64,000 nt of DNA from Candolleomyces eurysporus. Its lineage: Eukaryota > Basidiomycota > Agaricomycetes > Agaricales > Psathyrellaceae. The notes below the pieces were generated by a model, which did no database searches, was not told where the DNA came from, and worked only from the letters and a program-made list of their open reading frames with translations. The position numbers were made by a program, and so were the translations under genes. Location of the stretch: positions 75,454 through 139,453 of the forward strand of contig JANBPK010000778.1 of assembly GCA_027579435.1 (NCBI GenBank). Direction: 5' to 3'. Positions 58,080 to 64,000 of the stretch are shown piece by piece (the first letter of the stretch is position 1; every line of letters starts with the position of its first letter).

Positions 58080-60066
58080 TCATTGCAAAAGGTGTTCGCG
58101 TCCGGGCCTTAACCGAACCTCGCATTTGAAAGGAAGAGGTTTGCTTCACGTATTACAGATAAGCACCAGCGGACAAAAGGGCTGGAAGCAACTTGCCTGA
58201 CAACTGGATTCTTCAATTCGAGTTTCATCGGGACCACTTTCCCCTCCTTATCCTTGGGGGCCGCGATGGTGTAAGTCGCGAGAAGCGACGCCGCCATAAC
58301 GAACAAACCATCGTTACTGAAGTGGCGCCCGGGGCAGATGCTATGGGTGGCTAGTTTTGAGCTCTTTGAGGTCACTATGAAACAACACATTACGGTGACT
58401 TACCGACGCCCATGGCCGAAAGCTGCAATGTCAGGGTCAGGAACAGATGGGTCTATCTTACCGTCCTTGAGGTATCGCTCGGGAATGAACTCAAACGGTT
58501 TATCGAAGACCTCTGGATTGTGCAGAATAGCCCAGTTATTTTGAATAATGATGGTGCCTTTGGGAATAAAATAACCATCATACTCGTCGTCTTCAGTGTT
58601 AGAATGTGCGACACCTGGACACCCGGGTATCAATATGAAGAAAATTATCTTATCCCTGACCGCCAGGACACTCACCAAGAGGAGCAACCGTGTACCATCG
58701 ACTAACTTCCTTCAGGATGGCATGAACGTACGGTAGGTCCCCGCGATCTTTGACAAGCGGGAGCCTGTCTGAGCCAATAACTTTGTCAATTTCCGCTTGG
58801 GCCTTTGTCTGAATTTCGGGATAGCTCGCAAGAGCGTATAGTAGAGCTGTCGCTGAGCTGACAGTGGTCTCTGCCCCAGCTACGGATTGACCACGATAAG
58901 CGACCGAGTGCCCTCGTTAAAGCTGCATCACTTACCTAGATACGCTATAGCACATACGCTGCGTGCTATTTCCTCTAGCTCTGCTCGGGTTGGATCACTG
59001 TCTTCAGGGAGGCGGTCAATGAAACTGTGAGCCATGCTGGGATAACTGCTCTTCCTTCCTTCGTCCTTGTACGACGTGTTGAAAATATCAGTCAAAAAAT
59101 TGTAATAATAGAGTACTCACTATATCACGTTTAGCCTCTTCAAACGGCCGATGCACCACTTCGAAGCTCATTTGAGCAACCATTCTAAAGTGCTTCTTGA
59201 ACCCGGCGCCAGGAAACCAAGACGGAATGTATTTGAGGGGAGTGAAGTTGTTCACCAAAAACCTGCCGGGAACAGCTGACTCTGCCATTTCATGAACGAG
59301 GGCCTCGGCGATGTGGATAAGCGACTCGTTCTGCCTAATGTCATCAAAGCCATAAGCAGCACGCATAATGGCCGTCCCAAACAGGCTAGTATCGTTGCGT
59401 TCATGCGTCAAGCGATGCAATGAAGTTGAAGATGGATGATCGACGTACAATTGTACACCCTCGAAAATTTGATCCGGATTCGACTTGAGCTTTCGTAGGA
59501 AATTCCTAGTTTCTTCGTGCATTATTGGATGGTATTCTTGCACAGCGTTGTTGTTGAGATACTGATGAAAGTTCCGACGGTATTGCCTCCAAGCTGCACC
59601 ATAGGGCATTGCGGCAAAGCTCCAGTTAATGTCCATCCTGTGCATCGCGCATTGACATCCCAGTCACGAAGTAACATGTGAAGGTCCACTCACAACTCAT
59701 GCACAGGAAGAGAAGGTCTATCTGAGAAATTCACCGCCTTTTTGTCCAACAAGTCAACAACGCGCTGTTGGGAACCAAGCACGATAAGTCCTTGTCCCAT
59801 AGCTTTCAAATAAATAATGTCGCCTGTCGAATGTATTAGCGATCCTGAAACCCTTGAAAAGAGAGACGGATACCATATTCTTTACACAGTTTATCGTACC
59901 CCTCCCATGGAACGGTCTGTGGGAGCTGAGAGATATTGCCGAGCAAGGGTAGACCTTTCGGACCAGGTGGAACAGGCAGTCGGCGTGGATTTCGGCGGGC
60001 AGCAATCCCTCTCACAAGCAAGACAAGCCCCAGGGTGATGGCCAGTCCGAAGAGAAGGTCCAACAT
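58080..60066 (-). CDS. Cytochrome P450 gene 10
   Basis: Member of the main P450 family on the minus strand. It starts [18 protein letters not shown] then PPGPKG. Exons join in frame through I-helix AGAETT, Exx[25 protein letters not shown] and a C-terminal REHLLQ, ending in TGA at 58080. It has nine exons instead of ten, because the intron between NNW and the following HNPEVF helix, present in the other nine family members, is precisely absent. The last intron has a GC donor (AG|GCAAGT), where gene 11 has GTAAGT. A TATA element lies at 60146-60152. Closest in sequence to genes 11 and 7. Apparently functional. Confidence 0.92.
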
Positions 60067-61623
60067 ACTAAGAGATGAGAGTGAAGGCGCGCAAAGGAAG
60101 GGCTGGCTCCCAGTTCTACTGTTATCTGAAATCTGGGAACCTGGGATTTATACACCACCCGGCGAGAACTTAGAACAATCCTGGAAACAGTTAACACCTT
60201 CTTTATTCCATTAGCAAGAAACAGCCGGCCAGCGACAAAGCCCGTGGAAGTCAATGCCGTATGATCATCTGAAGATTGCTATATGAGAACGACCGGGACG
60301 TGGACGTCCGGACTCACCTTCTGACGGCGGTATTTCTGCAAGTGACTTTCACTGAATAGCGGCCAAATTGGGCACTCAACGTATATATCCGACAAGATCA
60401 TGTCAAACGAGAGACAGAAACTTGATATGGACGATGATGGTCAGTAAGTCGTGCCAGATGCTTAATATAGACGATGATGGTGAGCTCAAGAGAGAATCCA
60501 TTGGAAACCTGATTTGGCCGTGTTTGGGTAACGTATTCAGACGACAATCACGCGTGGTTCGTTACAGTTGCGGTTGCAGTTGCTGCTGAGGCACTATTGT
60601 ACTCTCTTCCATCCTGGTCACCCACCAATCAGATTTCATGCATTAATCCAGACTCCTTTCGGAGTTTGGCAGATCTCTCGTATGTTTAAATTCACAGACG
60701 ATGATTTATGACAGCTGCAGGGAAGTTCGCACAAGTGTGAAAGCTCTCGCCTACCACTCACGATCGTGTAACTTTACCTTATTGCTGAATCCTTGAAGCT
60801 CTGTTGGAGGTGCGTTCCTCTTCTCGAAAAGAGACATATGATCTATTGTTAAAACGGACTCTCAGAAATCCTCCGAAGGTTCTTCAAGGTGGTTCAGTAC
60901 CAGGCTAGACATGATACCACGCTGAGGATGCGGGTCGGAGCAACCTCGTCACAATTTTACAGCCATTATCCCGAGCGACCTGGTGCAATTTGAACTCATG
61001 AGACGTGAAGACCAGCAGAGAGAGACAGAGGACAGGGATAGCAAACCATTTCGATGCATTTACAGATTACAAATTGACTAGATAATCATTGCAGAACTCC
61101 CTGGAGTCAAGTGAGGGCACCTGAATCTTTCTGGCAGTGATTTGTCCGGCGGTGGTTCCCTGAGTCCTTCAGCCGCCCCACGTTTGAAGTATCTTGTCAC
61201 GGACCATGTTGAGCTCATGGATGAGTTTCAAAGACTCAAGTTCTACCTGTAGAATTTCGGACATTGTACCTGTCGGAACTGCCTCCCTGTATTATAGCCC
61301 TTCGCATATTGAACCAAGTTTCATCTTCCGTGTTGTCCTGTGACCTGAGGTATTGAGTTATGCTCTCATCCGGCTTCTTTCACCTGCCCTGGGAATTCTC
61401 AGTACCAAAAAATTTAGGGCACGTACACATGGATGCAATTCTCGGGATACAACATGCAGAAATCAATGTGAGGACAAAGTTGACTCGGATGGGTGTCTGA
61501 ATTTCAAGTCCATACCAGTATTCGGGCCCGGGGTTTTCAAGTTTGATACTTTAAACGGTCCGGGCTCGATATCGCAGGTGCAAGGTAATATCATCCTTGT
61601 TCATAGCTATGCCTGATAATTGC
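60067..61623. other. Gene-free stretch between P450 genes 10 and 11
   Basis: Promoter region of gene 10, then about 1.3 kb without recognisable coding potential. A plus-strand open frame (61353-61616) has no domain. No repeat is recognised. Confidence 0.5.
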
Positions 61624-63689
61624 TTATTGCAAGAGATGTTCGCGTCCGGGCCTCAAACGAATCTCGCATTTGAAGGGAAGAGGTTTGCTTCATGCACGAA
61701 TGAGCGAAACACCCTGTGAGCGGCAGCTGAGTTGATGGGCTAACTTACCTGATGGCTGGATTTCTCAATTCGAGCTTCATCGGGATCACGTTCCCTTCTC
61801 TATCCTTTGGGGCGGCAATGCTATAAGTTGCGAGAAGCGACGCCGCCAGAAGGAACAAAGCATCATTACTGAAGTGGCGTCCAGGGCAGATGCTATTGAC
61901 GCTCCTGTGAGCTTCGGGACCTCCAAAAAACACACGCCAATCACTTACCGACGTCCATGGCCGAAAGCTGCGATGTCAGGATCAGGGACAGACGTGTCGA
62001 TTTTCCCGTCCTTGAGGTATCGTTCAGGGATGAACTCGAAAGGTTGATTGAAAACGTCCGGATTGTGCATAATAGCCCTGTTATGAGGCGATGGTTGGGC
62101 CTCGAACATTCAATGACCTAGATTGACTACGTACCAGTTGTTCTGAAACACAATGGTTCCCTTCGGAATGAAATAACCGTCATATTCCTCATCTTCAGTG
62201 TTAGAATGGGCTAAACCTGCAAAGGCGGGCATCGGTGTAAATTCAATGTCTTATAGTATCTCGACTGCAATGCTCACCAAGAGGAACGACTGTGTACCAT
62301 CGACTGACTTCTTTCACGATAGCATGGACGTATGGTAGCTCTCCACGATCCGTAACAAGCGGGAGTCGGTCTGTGCCAATAACAGCGTCAATTTCTGCTT
62401 GAGCCTTCGTCTGAACTTCGGGATAGCTCGCGAGCACGTATAGGAGAGCTGTTGCTGAGCTGACGGTGGTCTCTGCCCCAGCTGTGAATTGGTCATAATG
62501 ATAAGAAGCCCTCAGACAAAACAGCAGCGTCAGTGCGATAACTTACCCAGATACGCTACAGCACATACGCTGCGCGCTATCCCCTCCAGCCCAGCTCGGC
62601 TTGAATCGCTTTCTTCAGGAAGACGGTCAATAAGACTATGAGCCATGCTCGGGTAGCTACTCTTCCTTCCATCTTCCTAGCGTTACGAAGTTAGAACACC
62701 GAATTGAAAACAAGAATAAAAAGCACTTACTACATCACGTTTGGCCTCTTCGAACGGCGGGTACAACGATTTGAAACTCATTTGAGCGATTTTCTTGAAT
62801 TGCTTCTTGAAACCGGCGCCGGGAAACCAGGATGGAACGTATCTGAGGGTTGGGAAGTAATTCACTAGGTACCTGCCAGGCATGGATGCCTCTGTGAATT
62901 CAAGGATGAGGGCCTCGGCGATGTGGATGAGCTCCTGGTTTTGCCTTATGTCGTCGAAGCCGTAAGCAGTTCGCATGATTGCAGTCCCGAACAAACTAAA
63001 TAATACGATTGCGCTTGGATGTCAGGCAATGCAATGGAATTGAAGACGGGTTTTCAGCGTACAATTGTAAATGGTCGAAAACTTGTTCGGGATCTGACTT
63101 GAGCTTTCGTAGGAAACTCTTGATCTCTTCAATCATTATTGGGTGATACTTTGGCACAGCGTTGTTGTTGAGATACTGATGGAAGGCTCGACGGTTTTGT
63201 CTCCAGGCTGCACCATAGGGCATTGCGCCGAAGGCCCAGTTCAAGTCCATCCTAAGCATTCAGTGCGTTGGCATCCCAGTCGCAAAGGAGGCGTAAAGGA
63301 CGGCTCACATATCATTCATCGGGAGTACTGGACGATCTGAGAAGTTCACAGCTTTTTTGTCCAATAAATCGACAGTGCGTTTCTGGGAACCAAGGATGAT
63401 AATTCCTTGTCCTAGAGCTTTCACATAAATAATGTCGCCTGCCGAAGTCATTAGCGATGATATAACTATAACCTAGAAAAGAGTGGGAGGTACCGTATTC
63501 TTTGCATAGCTTATCATATGCCTCCCATGGAACGCTCTGTGGCAGTTGAAAGATATTGCCGAGCAAGGGCAGACCTTTCGGACCAGGTGGAAGGCGCAGT
63601 CGGTGCGGGGTTCGCCTTGCGCGAGCAGCGATCCCCTTCACAAGCAAGACGAATCCCAGGCCAATGACGACTCCGAGAAGATTCAGCAT
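61624..63689 (-). CDS. Cytochrome P450 gene 11
   Basis: Ten exons in frame on the minus strand. It starts MLNLLGVVIGLGFVLLV (anchor) then PPGPKG. The I-helix is AGAETT, ExxR is EVSR, PERY is present and the haem loop is [16 protein letters not shown]. It ends REHLLQ and TAA. The NNW/AIMHNP intron lost from gene 10 is present here (GTACGT..ACAG). The ATG at 63689 was chosen over an upstream in-frame extension because it matches the starts of genes 7 and 10. A TATA element (CATATAAG) lies at about 63753. Apparently functional. Confidence 0.92.
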
Positions 63690-64000
63690 ACTGAGCAACA
63701 AGAATGAGAGTGTGGAAAGTAGGGGGCAATTAATGCCTCTCAATCAACGTTCTTATATGCAGTGTGAGGACCCAGGCCTGTGGTTTTCTCCACAACTTGA
63801 CCAAACCTGGAAAAGCCAAAGACCTTCTTGACTCCATTGCCAGGAGAAGCAGGCACCAATGACCAAAGCCAAACGATACCAATGCCGTAACGACTGCGCT
63901 CTGGTCAGTCGCTGAGAAGATCGTTTGAACATTCATTGAGTCAGAAACGCGCACCGACCTGTGATAGTGGATACGGATGATGATGGTGGTATGTTGAAGG
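63690..64000. other. Upstream region of P450 gene 11
   Basis: Contains the TATA element at about 63753. No gene is seen before the window ends. Confidence 0.5.

Overview
The window is nuclear DNA of a filamentous basidiomycete, most likely an Agaricomycete. The reasons are many 45-65 bp GT-AG introns, large tandem families of cytochrome P450 genes, several basidiomycete-type F-box proteins and TATA-driven genes with short 5' leaders. Scattered N bases, mostly in the first 5 kb, show a draft assembly. I cannot name the genus from sequence alone.

Region 1 (1-15.8 kb) is accessory and repeat-rich. A BTB/POZ-like gene (884-2064, +) is followed by an array of minus-strand genes with a USP8/AMSH-type dimerisation domain (copies A-E). 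Copies B-D lie in segmental tandem repeats of about 3.05 kb. Copy E (13394-14719) is the only one with an unbroken frame. B, C and D are broken only at poly-G tracts or at an N, and A is truncated. Remnants of a plus-strand extended short-chain dehydrogenase lie beside the copies. A 234-bp insertion carrying a tRNA 3' half with CCA sits in one spacer, and a 276-bp tandem repeat closes the region.

Region 2 (16.2-19.2 kb) holds a complete four-exon glucosamine-6-phosphate N-acetyltransferase (GNA1) on the minus strand and an uncharacterised three-exon gene with a weak retropepsin-like DTS motif.

Region 3 (19.9-24.1 kb) is a 2.14-kb direct tandem duplication of an F-box-like gene. In both copies the gene is split at the same point into two ORFs in different frames.

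Region 4 (24.7-52.4 kb) is a P450 cluster. Eight closely related ten-exon P450 genes run on the plus strand: pair 1-2, quartet 3-6 repeated every 3.1-3.2 kb, and pair 7-8. Gene 4 has a nonsense codon before the haem-binding region. They are followed on the minus strand by a more distant P450 (gene 9) and a flavin-dependent monooxygenase. Two more members of the main P450 family (genes 10 and 11, minus) lie at 58.1-63.7 kb. No backbone enzyme (PKS, NRPS, terpene cyclase), transporter or cluster transcription factor is visible, so this is an expanded oxidative toolkit rather than a demonstrated biosynthetic cluster.

Region 5 (53.6-57.5 kb) has a complete tRNA-Val(AAC) and two convergent F-box genes that separate the two P450 blocks.
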